From assembly GCA_963580455.1 (NCBI GenBank), contig OY756971.1, positions 19,677,001-19,741,000 of the forward strand: 64,000 nucleotides of DNA, read 5' to 3'. The stretch comes from Euonymus europaeus (lineage: Eukaryota > Streptophyta > Magnoliopsida > Celastrales > Celastraceae). Position 1 is the stretch's first letter. Every line of letters starts with the position of its first letter. This document shows, one piece after another, positions 10,600-22,329 of the stretch. The position numbers and the translations under genes are program-made. The notes beneath the pieces were generated by a model, which ran no database searches, was not told where the DNA came from, and saw only the letters and a list, made by a program, of their open reading frames with translations.

Positions 10600-13287
10600 C
10601 CAAGGGTAACTTGGGCATTCATTACTCGGATTGGTGTTTTCAGAGTGTGTTTGGAGGCAAGTTTTCATCAATTCATTGTATCTATGAGTAGTATGATTTC
10701 GTTTCCTATTTGCTTTGTTCTTATATCGCTTAACCATTGATTTTCTCAATTTATCAATTAGTGAAATTAGTTTGGGTTTTTCAATAGTGCCCATTGTTGT
10801 TCATTTTGTTGGTTACAGTGACTCTGAGTTACGATTCCTTCTTCTTAGTATTATTGTATTTTATTTTTTGTTTTCTTTTTCTATAATGTGATCATCTATT
10901 TCCTATATTTGTATAACGGAGTTATGAAATTAGTTTGGATTTGCTACTTTTGCCATTTGAATCTGGGAAGATTTGTGGAGCTCATTTCAACCTTGGTATT
11001 CAGCATCAGTCCAGGTTAGCATGTTATTTGTGGTTTGCTGCCTATTCTGAGTATTCTCTATTTGGGCAACACCTCAAACTTTTAATTTACAACTGTAAAG
11101 TTTTTGAAGAAATAGTTCGTAGATGAAGAGAAAGGATATTTGGAATAAGGCGACCACCAAGGTTTTATTTGACGTGTTTGTCGAGTAAAAGAGGTAACTT
11201 TAAACTTTTTTTATGTTTCTTTGTCGTCCTGCAAGAATCATAGTGATTAGAAGCAAGGTCCTTCTATGTTTTCATTTTTCTCTATTTCTTTGTCATCCTA
11301 AGAGAATGTGTTAAAAAGCATGATGCTGCTTTGTTGTCTTGAGACGATTTTGCCTCTAATCAGGATCGGTTTCCTGTTTGCTCTTGAAAAAGGTTAGTTT
11401 GCTTATTATCTAATCTCCGTGTCTTAGATCAACAGTGAATCCGTTGCTTTGATCTTGTGATTACATTGTTGCCTCCAAAGTTATTAATTTTGATTTTAGT
11501 ACATCACTTAATGGTGTTGCATGATTCAGGTGTTTATAGGGGACTTGATTTCGAAAAAGTTAAAAGTTTTTTAATCTTCTCCTATACTTACAACTTTACT
11601 GAGTATTCGGTGAGTTGACAGCTTCTTCTCATTTTGATGTGCAGTATCTTGATTACAAAATCAATTTTTAATTCGCCGTTTAAGTTCTCTCTATATAGGC
11701 AATTTGCTCTTCAACTACGATACAACACTTGATCCATACATCAAGCTATTTGTCTTACTTATATAGCATGGAACTCCAGTGCTTTGACTGGATATAAATA
11801 ATGAGCGAACTCTTTGTGTCATTGGTGTTTACACTTATTTTTTTAGCCTTTTGCTTTTTATTGGTGGAGTAGAGTGGATATCAATTGGGAGGAGAATAGT
11901 GGTGGTGAATTGAACATGTGGAAGTGAAGCTTGAATGGGATAGGACCTGATGACAAGATTTGAAAATTCTTCTGTTTCTAAAAATTTTGCATGTTACCTG
12001 TTTAATCAATTTTCTCATAGAAACAAAATTAAATGCTTTATTAACCCAATTCTATCTATGGATATTAGTAATTTTTTCAATAGAAAATTTGATTAGTATG
12101 CAATTGTATTAAAAAGTTGTGAAGGTAAATTTTGGATGGACACTATCATTCTTTCAATTTTTTCATTCGTTTGGTTCCTGAATCAATTGAGTAAAATTAA
12201 TAATTTTGCTCTTCATGATCGTAATGTATATGTAGGTGGCTTGTAGAGACTACCCTCATCTGAGATATCTATGTCAAACACGCTTTCCACACCACACTTG
12301 ATCAAAGTCACTGCAAGTAAGTGTTCTGAATAGCTAAACTCTCTCAAGTTGAAAGTACCAAACAAAATAATAAAGGATTAGTTCTTTTAGTTCATTTGTG
12401 TTCTTGATGTATAATATTGGTGTTAAAGGTTAGTTCCTTTGGTTAACATATGCAAAAATAAATTCTTCGACTTGTGATTCAAAGATGAAAAATCTATTTC
12501 TTGGTTTACATCTGCCAAATTTGTTCATTTAGAGTTTCCAATGTTATGCATTTTTTATGACCAAATGAGCTTTGACTTAGGAATTAGTTGTGACAACTAA
12601 TAGCAACACTTTTGCAGGGATAGACCAAGAAAGTAATGATTTTGCGTATCCTTATCCTTTCTGCTATTAATTTTCTATAAAACTAATGTGTTGCATCAAA
12701 GTAATTGGTACTTCTAATATTTAAGGACATGTAGAACGAACTTCAAAATTCCAGATTTACTGCCATATGATGTACCAAAAACTGGGAGAAATAATCTCAG
12801 TTACTGTTTTTTTGGTCTTACTGCTTCATCGTGATTTTTTTTTATACATCGTGATTTTTTTTATTTGGGTCTCAGATGTTTAGCTGGTTTGAGTTTCGTT
12901 ATCATCAAGCATGAAGCTTGGTTATAATAGGATATTGACATAGTCCATATCAACATGTATTAACTCGACATCACGGGGAAATCAACTGGAAGGAGAGCTA
13001 GAGTAATATGGCCATTGACATAGTCCATTGACAGATTTACTTTTGCTAGAATAATAATTGTATTGCATATATGCAAAAAAGGGTATTATTTCTGTTAATT
13101 TTTAGTTGTATAATTGTTCCTATTTATTCATGGTAAAAGAAGAAACTTGGATTTCATTCCAATCTCTCTTTTATGCCTAAAAGGTGCATTTTCTTACACA
13201 TGGCAATATCAGTGGTCTGCTGCTATCGTATTTATAGCATCAACCAATCAAATGAGATCCCGCAGCAAAGCGCGGGTGCTCAGCTAG
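10600..13287 (+). mobile_element. Probable Helitron interior and 3' end (5' end not located)
   Basis: The segment ends at 13287 with a short GC hairpin (CCCGCAGCAAAGCGCGGG, 13259-13276) followed by CTAG and a T. This is the hallmark 3' terminus of plant Helitrons, which insert between A and T. Helitrons often carry copied gene pieces with introns, which would explain the primase fragment upstream. The 5' TC end was not found, so the left limit is uncertain and may be as far as 8650. The interior is T-rich and non-coding apart from a possible Myb/SANT-like scrap at 11123-11189. Confidence 0.55.
13259..13287 (+). other. Helitron-type 3' terminus (hairpin plus CTAG)
   Basis: The sequence CCCGC...GCGGG can fold into a stem. 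It is followed after a short spacer by GCTCAG and the terminal CTAG (13284-13287), with T as the next base. This matches the rolling-circle transposon 3' end. Confidence 0.7.
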
Positions 13288-13409
13288 TCTACTATAGAAT
13301 GGATCCATGTGTAGCTGAGGTGAGATCTATTATTGATACTTATATAGTTGTATTGTGATTTTAGTGGGGCCGATGTGTTAGAGACAGCAAAGTGGCCAAT
13401 CATGTTTCA

Positions 13410-14536
13410 TGTCTTTTAAGGGTAAATAGTACTTTTGGGTATTAAAAGAATGACCACGTTCCAACTCAGGTACTGAAATTTTGACTCATCCAATTTCGGT
13501 ACTGAAGTTTCGATTTTGTTTCAATTTTAGATACCAGTCAGCTTCCTTAATATATGGGAAGGGGTTAATAGCACTTTTGAATACTGAAAGAGTTAACACG
13601 GTTTAACTCATGTACTGAAGTTCGAACTCGAGAACCAAGGTTTTATTTTTGTTTCAATTCTAGACATCGGACAATAAATTCCCAATTCGGATAGATTATT
13701 AGCTGATGTAGCATAAAAATATATATTATTTTTACTAAATATAAAAAATAATCAAAATAAAGAAATCAGCGAATCTTCACCTATGATTGGAGGTGAGCTT
13801 CCTTCAACGACAAATCTGTATTGACGACGTGAAAGTGGGCTTCCTTCATCTGTAATAGAGTGCTCCAAACTCTAAATAAAACCCTAGAAGCAAGATGTCA
13901 ACAGTGGCTCAAGAGGAGGAAAAATCAATCCATGGACACATAAATGAAGAATCGAAGAACAACTAAAGAGAATAAAGTCAAAATCCATACCTTATCTCAG
14001 ACTTAAACCACGATTTGGAGCAGTTGTGCGGGATAAGGACAAAAACTAGAGTGGATTTCGAGGGAAGTGGGCTTGTACTTTCGTTCGAAACTTAACTTTG
14101 ATCTCAATGGTTGAGCAACCATATTCAAACTCTAGGATGGCATAAACGGTGGAGCTGGAGATAGAAGGATCATTTTACACATCATCAATTTTTGCGCCAC
14201 ATCAAAAAAAAAAACTTATTAATGCCCATATCAGATATTTATCTGCTCGAACAGTAGAAAAATAGACTGGTGATGAGTTTTGAAATAAAATCGAAACCTT
14301 GATTCCCGAGTTGAATGAGTTCGAATTTCAGTACATGAAGTGAAACATGTCAACGATTTCAGTACTTAAAAGTGCTATTAACCTCTGCCCGTATATTGAG
14401 GAAGCTAGTCGGTGTCTATAATTGAAGCAAAATCGAAACCTTAGTATCCGAGTTGGATGAATCAAAATGTAAGTACCTGAGTTAGAATGTGGTCAATCTT
14501 TCAATACCCAAAAATAATATATACCTTGTCTTTTAA
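13410..14536. mobile_element. Mutator-like MITE with long, doubled terminal inverted repeats
   Basis: The element is 13420-14526, between 10-bp direct repeats TGTCTTTTAA at 13410-13419 and 14527-14536, in line with the 9-10 bp duplications of Mutator-like elements. About 130 bp at each end are inverted copies of each other. Just inside each end a second, diverged copy of the same repeat is found (about 13558-13680 and 14240-14395), so each terminus holds two tandem units. The 560-bp core has no coding potential. Confidence 0.85.
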
Positions 14537-14710
14537 TTTGAGACATCAAAATATCACAATCGTATTAATTTTTCATCCATAGGCAAATAGATGAGACAAT
14601 AAAATCACTTCATTCGTCGTTAAAATCACTTTATTGAATTTGCTCTAAAATACAATGACTTATAATGTCTCATTGATGGTATGATGTTACATTTTCAAAA
14701 CAGTAATTTT

Positions 14711-14825
14711 GAAACGATAACTTATAATTGTACGATCTCAAATATGTAAACATTGAAACAATAACTTATAACTGTACGATCTCAAATCTATAATACTTAT
14801 AATTGTATGATCTCAAATCTGAACT
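14711..14825 (+). repeat. 43-bp tandem repeat (about 2.7 copies)
   Basis: Units start at 14711 and 14754, with a shorter one at about 14796. Each has CTTATAA-TGTA-GATCTCAAAT. The open frame on the minus strand across 14830-15114 is a compositional by-product of the neighbouring G-rich triplets, not a gene. Confidence 0.8.
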
Positions 14826-15189
14826 AAAACTACATCTTTGATCTAACAAAATGATGACGAAGAAGAATAAAAAAAGAATAAGAAAACGAAGAAGACGACG
14901 GTGGAGATGGAGGCGGACGGTGACAATGGTGGTTATGGACGATGGCATCAGTGAAGGCAAATAGTGACAGTGATGTAGATGGAGGCAGACAATAGCAGTG
15001 GTGGAGATGAAAGAGTGGATAGTGGTGTATTATGCATTTTTGGCCAAACTGTAGAAAACTTAGGATTTTCTGATAATATTTTTTCCTGTAAAAACATTTC
15101 TTACAATGGGTCATTTTTTGTGAAACAAACGAAGCATGAGATCTATGTATTTTCTTAGATGTATGTCTATTGAAGATGAATGAAAAATT

Positions 15190-16080
15190 TTTATATGGAA
15201 GAGGGCCACCTGATTAACTTACGTTCAAGGCAAAATTGTAGGTAGGTCTACTTTATGAGATTTATTAAGGATAAGACCATTCGTTTAAACTTATTTGCAA
15301 CCAATTTTATTTATTCAATTTTTTTAATTAATTTGAATTTTATTTTCTGGATTTATGGCAAGGTTGGAGGCTTTCAAGAAAAGTACATATTAAATGAAAT
15401 AAATTTAATTTAGAAAAACATATTAATTTCCCTATTTTAATTAATTATTTTACTAACTTAATCAATAGACTGAGCATACAAAAGCCCGTTAGAGTTTAGC
15501 GAATTAATTATCTTTAGAGTTTAACACTTATTGTTTAGGTTATAACAAGAAAATCAGATACACGAGTCCGTTAGTGTTTAGCTAATCAGTTCTCTTTAGA
15601 GCTTAACACTTATTGTTTATGTTACAACATGAAAATACGACATAGGAGCCCGTTAGGGTTTAGCGAATCTATTCCTCTTAGAGTTTAACACTTATTGTTT
15701 ATGTTACAACGCGAAAATACGATACACGAGTCGTTATGGTTTAGCGAATACATTCTTCTTAAGGTTTAACATTTATTATTTAAGTTACAGTAATAAATAA
15801 AAAACATAATTACATATCATATATAATAATTAAATTATTTTTGAAAAACAATGTAATTATAGAAGTATATTAAAAACTATAGATGATTGATCTTATTAAA
15901 AAAGTTTCATGTGCTGAGTTCGAATATGCCTTTTTTTTAAAAAAAAATTATCATATATTTTAATAAATAAAATATTTTAAAATTTTATTTATAAAAAAAT
16001 ATAAAAATTGCAGTTGATTAAATTTATCTCCAAATAAATTTTATGGGTGGACTTACACCTAATAAGTCAACAACATTGGA
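15190..16080 (+). repeat. Dispersed repeat with four 80-82 bp internal tandem units
   Basis: Four tandem units start near 15488, 15568, 15650 and 15731, each with CGTTAG-GTTTAGC-AAT and TTAACACTTATTGTTTA. A diverged inverted copy of the same family lies at about 57250-57980, including one unit (57650-57725) and the AAAATTGTAGGTA...TTTATGA block also seen at 15231-15263. A third fragment lies at about 20995-21110. No protein is encoded. The type of element is not clear to me. Confidence 0.7.
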
Positions 16081-16088
16081 CCCACGGC

Positions 16089-16774
16089 CTAGGGGTGTCC
16101 GTTCGGTTTTCGGTTCGTTTTTTAACCGAAACCGAAATGTCCGAAGTGTTTCGGTTATGATATTTTACTATCCATAACCGAAAAATATAATTCGGATACC
16201 CAAACCAAAAAAATCGAATTTTTTCGGTTCAGATCGGATCGGTTTTCGGATAACCAAACAAAAAGGCAAAAACATGTTTTAACATTTTAAAAATATAGAA
16301 ATACATGTGTTTTGATATTGTAATTTTCTAATCAAGAAGCATTTCATCAATCTAATAAGAAAAATAAAAAAAATCTTGATGGATGAAGTCTCTTTTGTAT
16401 TGATTTCTTCTATTTCATTGCACAACATATGTCTTAAAATATTGTGGATCGACATTGAAATAACGAAGTCGATGGACGAATGAGAGAGCAGAATGAGTAG
16501 AGATATTATTTCAATCCTTAATGAAGAAATTGAAAATATTTGGGGCTAAATCTTAGATTTTTGGATTTTAATTGCTTGAATAACTAAATATATAAAACAT
16601 AAAAGTTATTTGGTTTTTTTCGGTTAAATCCGAAACCGAATCCGAAAAAATATCCGAAAAATTTATAAATTCATAACCGAATCCGAAACCGTTAACCAAA
16701 AAACCGAAACCGAAAAGTAAATAACCACGGTTTCGGATCGGTTTCTCGGTTGCGGATCGGATTTGGACACCCTA
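16089..16774. mobile_element. hAT-type MITE rich in CCGAAACCG / CGGTTTCGG
   Basis: The ends are CTAGGGGTGTCC and GGACACCCTAG in inverted orientation. Subterminal blocks of repeated CGGTT / AACCG motifs (16100-16255 and 16610-16760) are typical of this abundant class of plant non-autonomous hAT elements. Flanks ACCCACGG and ACCCACCA are a possible imperfect 8-bp duplication. The interior is non-coding. Confidence 0.75.
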
Positions 16775-19700
16775 GACCCACCAGCAATTCACCTACGTTC
16801 AATGTCAATCTGGGCCATACAGAATGGTATGGACTTAGTTGGGGTCAATATCGATATTGCCATTGACTAAAATTACTTTCTATTTAGAGAAAGCCCAACC
16901 CATTATCTAATAAAGCTGGGCCCAAGATATTTTTGAGAACTGTTCTTTTTCGGTTTGGGGCCCAACAGAGCTCGGATCGAATAATACACTCCTAATTTTA
17001 TGTACTTTACTTGTGGTGTGATGTTGATACAACAGAGGAAGACCAACCTACCTAACTGTGTTGGACCTGATTTGAGTAGGGATTAAAAGAAAACGATCCG
17101 GGAACAACCTTAGAGGCCTTGGAGTACTCGATTCGTTTAAAATTATTCTATAGAGTTTGAAAATAATTTTGGTTTCGATTTTCAAATTCGTCACGATTTC
17201 GAACGAGTCTTATTTTTTTTTTGGACAGCATTACATTGAAGTTGACTTTTATTTTGATGGAATGAGGGTGAGAGGGCATAAAACATTGAATAGAAACTTT
17301 ATCTTCACGTCAGTGCTGCTTTAAGTGAAATTTAGAGCATGTGACGTGGGAATATACTAAGCGAAACGTAAACTCAACCTTAAACTAAGGAGTATAAACA
17401 TGGCAAGACCTGGAATATACGCTAATGTGGCAAAATTAAAGTAAACTCGAATAATTTTAAGTAAAAAAATAAAATGACATGGAATATAATTTTAGGTGGA
17501 AAATTAAAAAAATGTATCACAACTCTTTTTTTTTTCTTTTTTTTTCAGCCGCTATTTTTTGCGGTGGGTTGCTGTCGTCGTCTTCTGTGAGAAACATAAC
17601 AGAAGGCAACCAGTACGAATCATGACCGAAGTGATGGAGTTCGAGATCGGCACATATAGATTTCGCACCGGTACGTACCGTGAGAGGAATGGGGAAGCAT
17701 TGTGAAGATCAGTCTTTGCTCGTGAAGCAAGTAACGAATCGGACGAACTACCACTACCCACGATTTCGGTTAGCTTCGGCAAGTAGTAGTTGCTATCGGC
17801 TGGGCCTCCTCCTAGTGCCCTATGTATAACAGCTCCAATCCGATCTCCTTGAAGACTCAAATTCAAAATTCAAATCCACACTCAAATTACCAAAAGATTT
17901 ATGAGAATTTCAAACTTGGGGCGAGTTTCGGTTTGGGTATGTGACTTCGCGAGAGGTCAACTCAGGGGTGGCGTTGAGGCTCTTCCGTTCAAAATTATGG
18001 GCATTTGAGTATGCCACAGGAACAGGGACTGGGGAGGATCCAAGGCATAGAGTATGGGGTCAATTCACCCCATCATGATAAAAGTTATTTTTGATCCCAC
18101 ATGATTTTTTTTCATTTTAACTCCACATAATTTTTATCCTTTTTAATATTTAGTTGAGTTATTGGTTGAATGAATTTTGTGGGTAAATGGTGAAATTCTT
18201 GTAGTGGAAATTTTTATTTTTTGAAGTTCAAAGTGGCTTAGCGGCATGATTTTGGCTCAATGCTACATGATTCTTGTGATAAACAGAGTTAGATTATTAA
18301 CACAACATGATATGAGAGTTACTGTAGTTACAACCGCTCTAAAGACTAAACAATTCACTGACGTTATTAGAAAAGTCATTGAATTAAGACTCCTTCAAGT
18401 GTGGTTTCCTTATGCGAATGTCGGTTTGCACATAATTTTTTTTTATCTTGTGTAGGTTGAGTCTGCTCCTGCATAAGGGTGGCATTTTGGGAAGTGGATC
18501 GGTGAGGGCGATGGACATTGTGGGGAGAAACAATTTTAGTGTGGAGATCTATTTATTTGGAGAAAGAACAGAATTCTCTGACGAGTTTTTTTGTGCTAGT
18601 CACAGAAGTTGGGGAAGACAAAGCGTAAGCTTTTTTAATCATTAATTTTATATTTTTCAAAAATCATTTAAAAATATATGACACTTGTAATTATATTATT
18701 GGTCGATGTTTAGTTTCCGCAATGTCTGAAATTATTGGAAAAAATGAAAAATTCATCTCATTATACTAACGACTGGCTCATCAACGTTATAATAGTAACT
18801 TGATAGAACGGCTTGTTTATACTAAAGTTGATAGTAGAAGGGTTCGATTGACCCGTTTAGAAGTGAATTGGCTTCATCAACCATTTTTATAGTACATGGA
18901 CCAAATTAGTACTTATTTTGTTTATAACTTCATGAATTTCAATGACATGTCATATTTAATTGACCAAAACACTTGTTTTCCACTTAGATTTTTTATTTTT
19001 AAAATAAAATTTAACTCGTTGGTTCGCGGCCACGTCAACATAAATTATACAAAAAATGATATGAAGGGCTAACGTGAACCATTATCTAAAATAGAAAAAA
19101 AAATTAGCTCAAAAAATAATATAGAGGCTCAACAATAGTTTGAAAGAACAAACTTACCAAAGGCTCGTAAACGTACCAAGTCATCATGGGATGGAAATGA
19201 GAGACTGCTTGAATCCTGGAATTTCAATTCAATATGGATTTAGGGTGGGAATATCTGCAGCCAATAAATTACCGATCCCATCTCAAAAACATAAAAAAAA
19301 TCTGAACTCGAAACACCCTCAAACCAGTCTAACATTTGCAACAAAGCCCTATTTTCCTCTCTTGCACGATTCTTCCACTAAGATCAAAATTAGAGATCGA
19401 CTGTGATTCGATGAAATGTTGTCTCTTACATCCCCCTCAACATCCAATTTCATTTCTCTCCAACCCTCTTTTTGTCAACAAAAAAGAATCCCTACCAGAA
19501 GCTCATCCTTCAACACTATCTCCACGAACAATTGTGGCAACGAAGATGAAGCCGTTAGATCTCCACAGGTTGAGTTCGCTAATCAGAAACAACATCGTTT
19601 TTGGGAAAATTGGTGTTCCTATGCAATCAACAAGTAATTTCCGACCATGGAGTCGCTAAATGACATAATCAGCCTCGTTCTAGTTCTGGGATCTTGGATG
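16775..19700. other. Gene-free stretch
   Basis: No gene is recognised. An open frame on the minus strand at 17552-17866 (104 residues, containing GDRIGAVIHRALGGG) has no motif I can place and may be a fragment of a gene. The rest is AT-rich and without obvious repeats. Confidence 0.4.
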
Positions 19701-19703
19701 GGA

Positions 19704-19907
19704 GTGCCTGTGACGACCCTGCCCCAGCATATGGTGCCAAGGGCCCTATGTTAAAGGCTGGGGGTCAGGAGTTCGACTCCTACCAGCAACAACCTGCCTT
19801 GTGAGAGGTGATGGGTTGGGGGTGGGGCCCATGGAGTCTGAATGTGAGACGCCTGGCTGCCAGTCATGCCTTGGGCCTCTGAACTGGGGCAGGGTCGTCA
19901 CAGTGCC
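19704..19907. mobile_element. Small tRNA-like element with TG...CA ends and 5-bp target duplication (monomer)
   Basis: The element 19709-19902 (194 bp) begins TGTGACGACCCTGCCCCAG and ends with its perfect 19-bp inverted copy. It is flanked by GTGCC on both sides (19704-19708 and 19903-19907). Inside, GGAGTTCGACTCC (19768-19780) fits a pol III B box and tRNA T-loop. The core is closely similar to each arm of the inverted dimer at 35732-36078, so both belong to one family. An A box is not clear in this copy. Confidence 0.7.
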
Positions 19908-20453
19908 ATTATGCGCAAATTTGGCGTCTTCGATAATAGGAAGAGGGAGAAAATAAGGATGAAAAAGATAGAAGACTGGAGTTTTTTTTAGTAGTGGGTT
20001 GTATTCAAAATCAGTTTGTTTTTAATTAAGATTTTACTAATAATAAGGTGAGATAGGTAATTGTTAGGGTGCAGATAGCACCACCCCTGGATTTATTGTT
20101 TTGAGCCTTCTGAAGATAACAACACGTGCTTGACAACTGCTTCACATACTAAACTCCAATCGGAATAATTCATACAACTCATGTGACCCCACCAAATCCT
20201 CGGGTACCCAGGTATGTCGGAAGTGAATATAATTTCTTCTTTTTTTAGAAAAATTTATACACATCATCAAAACATGTTTATAAATTTTTGATTGGATTTA
20301 CGAGTTTGTCAACATTTTTTCGTCATAAATAAAAATTCAATTTGAATGTAAAAAAATACATAAATTATACAATAATTTTATGTATGGACAATGTTAAATA
20401 ACTCATATTTTAAGTGCTCATGGTAGCTCATATCTAAACAATAGTGTTAAACC

Positions 20454-21003
20454 CCAAGGGGCAGGGCCGGCCTGAGGACGGCCTTGAGCCCCTAAATCTT
20501 GGGGTCACAACTTATTTTTAGGCTTATATGTAAATATGAAAATAGCTAATACGTTAGTCCTTACTCCTTATACGCGAGAGAATAGAGAGACGAGAGTGAG
20601 ACGGTCTACGGACGAGCCATGTTATGCATTAGAAAACATGTCACAAGAGAGGATGGATTGGCTATGTTATGCATCAAAAAATATGTATTAGATAAGTGTG
20701 ACTTTAATGATATTATTGATGATTTTGCTTCTCAAAATGTAGTCCGATTTAAAATATTTATGTGATTTTATGTAATTCTAAAAAATGTATAATTATATTT
20801 TTTTAATCAATTATTGTAATGATTGATTTTAATTTTTATGTAATGAAATTCAAAGCGTGATGAGCTAGCCTCCCAGAAAGGATTCCAGCCATAAAAAATT
20901 TCATGTCATATTTTATGTTTTGAAATTTTACTGAATTATAGGGGCCTCCAATGAATTTTTTGCTCAAGACTCTAAAAAGGATAGGGCCGACTTTGCTAAG
21001 GGG
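20454..21003. mobile_element. Non-autonomous hAT-type element
   Basis: The ends at 20462 (CAGGGCCGGCCTGAGG) and 20995 (inverted CAAAGTCGGCCCTATC) are diverged terminal repeats of a type common in plant hAT elements. The 8-bp flanks CCAAGGGG and CTAAGGGG differ at one base. The 534-bp body has no coding region. Confidence 0.65.
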
Positions 21004-22329
21004 AACGAATTCGCTAACTGACTCGTATATCAAATTTTCATGATGTAACTAAACTATAAGTATTAAACTTTAAGAGGAACGAATTCGTTAAACCATAATG
21101 AGTTAATAATTAATCAGAATAAAATTATAAAAATAAATAAGTGTTCAGCATATTGATTAAGACAGTAAAATAATTAATTAGAATAGAGAAATTAATTGAA
21201 TAACTAAATATGAACTATTACGAGTTTCCAAAATATGTATTTTCATATTTAATTGAACTTTTGTTTGAAAAAATGGAAGCTCGGAAAATACGCTTTGATA
21301 TGATGGTGGGATTTAGGCTTGCGGAGTGAAGAGTTGCAAGAGATTGGAGCATAAGAGGAAAAGCAGTAAATCCAAGTTGTACTCGATCCATGGTCGCTGA
21401 ACACGAAGATAGAGAGAGACATTTGGATAGGGGTTCATGTGAGGAGCCCTAATCGAGAGAGAAGATTCAGAGATTGAAATGGGATCACACATTTCACAGG
21501 TACTGTTTGGATAGGGGTTCATGTGAGGAGGGAATTCACGGAGGGGAAGAAGAGGGATTTGACGAAGGAGAGAGATTTGGGAATGATAATTAAGCGTCTG
21601 TATTTTGTGCAAATATTAGGGGTGTCAACAATATGTTTTGGTACCTTTCTTTTTTACATATTTTACTCAAACCGTTTTGTCGGTTATGCCAGTTTTTCGG
21701 TCAACCTTAGTGTAAAATATGTGACTTTTTTTTAAAAAAAAAAACCCACCAAACCATTCGGTTTTGATTGATTTCGATTTCGAAGAGTTTTTTGAAAGCC
21801 CTTGCAAATACCCTCTATAATTTTCATATAACGAATGGATCCCCTTAATGTTAAGCATGTTTAGGAGGATTGATCTTTTTTTTAACGGTCAATTGAAATC
21901 CGAGAATGTATTTATCTTTTTCGATAGTATAGGTGGATATTTGCATAAGAAGAAGAGTTTGAGGATATGATCATATTTTCCTTTTTGAATTTGCAGCTAA
22001 CCTACAATGGGACCCAGCCATTCAAATCAGATCAAAGTTGCGCCTCCATCCATACCTTCGACCATAATTGACAATTGACAATTGACAAATGAATTTTAGT
22101 TGTGCGCACGAAAATACTAATCAACGTGTCACATGCACAGGAAGAAATACGACCCACACCAGTCCCCAAATATTTCGTTGTTCCTCGTCCTTCATTTCTC
22201 TGCTCCATACGCCTCCGCGTTGGCTTTCTCGTCGGGGAAACCAAAGCGAACTGTTTAAAACTTCGCCGCCGGTTCCTCCGTTTGATAGCCGACGTAAGAA
22301 ATCTCTCTCGGTCGAGCAATTTGTTCTTC
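21004..22329. other. Upstream region of the phospholipase D gene
   Basis: This is AT-rich and non-coding. A 25-bp sequence (TTTGGATAGGGGTTCATGTG plus AGGAG) occurs twice, at about 21421 and 21507. A weak remnant of a CGGTT-type MITE lies near 21615-21785. The last 150-200 bp before 22330 are the likely leader of the PLD gene. Confidence 0.5.

Noticed and set aside
14766..15114. Minus-strand ORFs rich in His, Leu and Pro
   Set aside because: Produced by tandem repeats and GAT/GGT triplets on the plus strand; no domain.
22102..22329. 76-residue N-terminal extension of PLD
   Set aside because: No similarity to PLD N-termini; the protein is expected to start just before the C2 domain, as at 22330.
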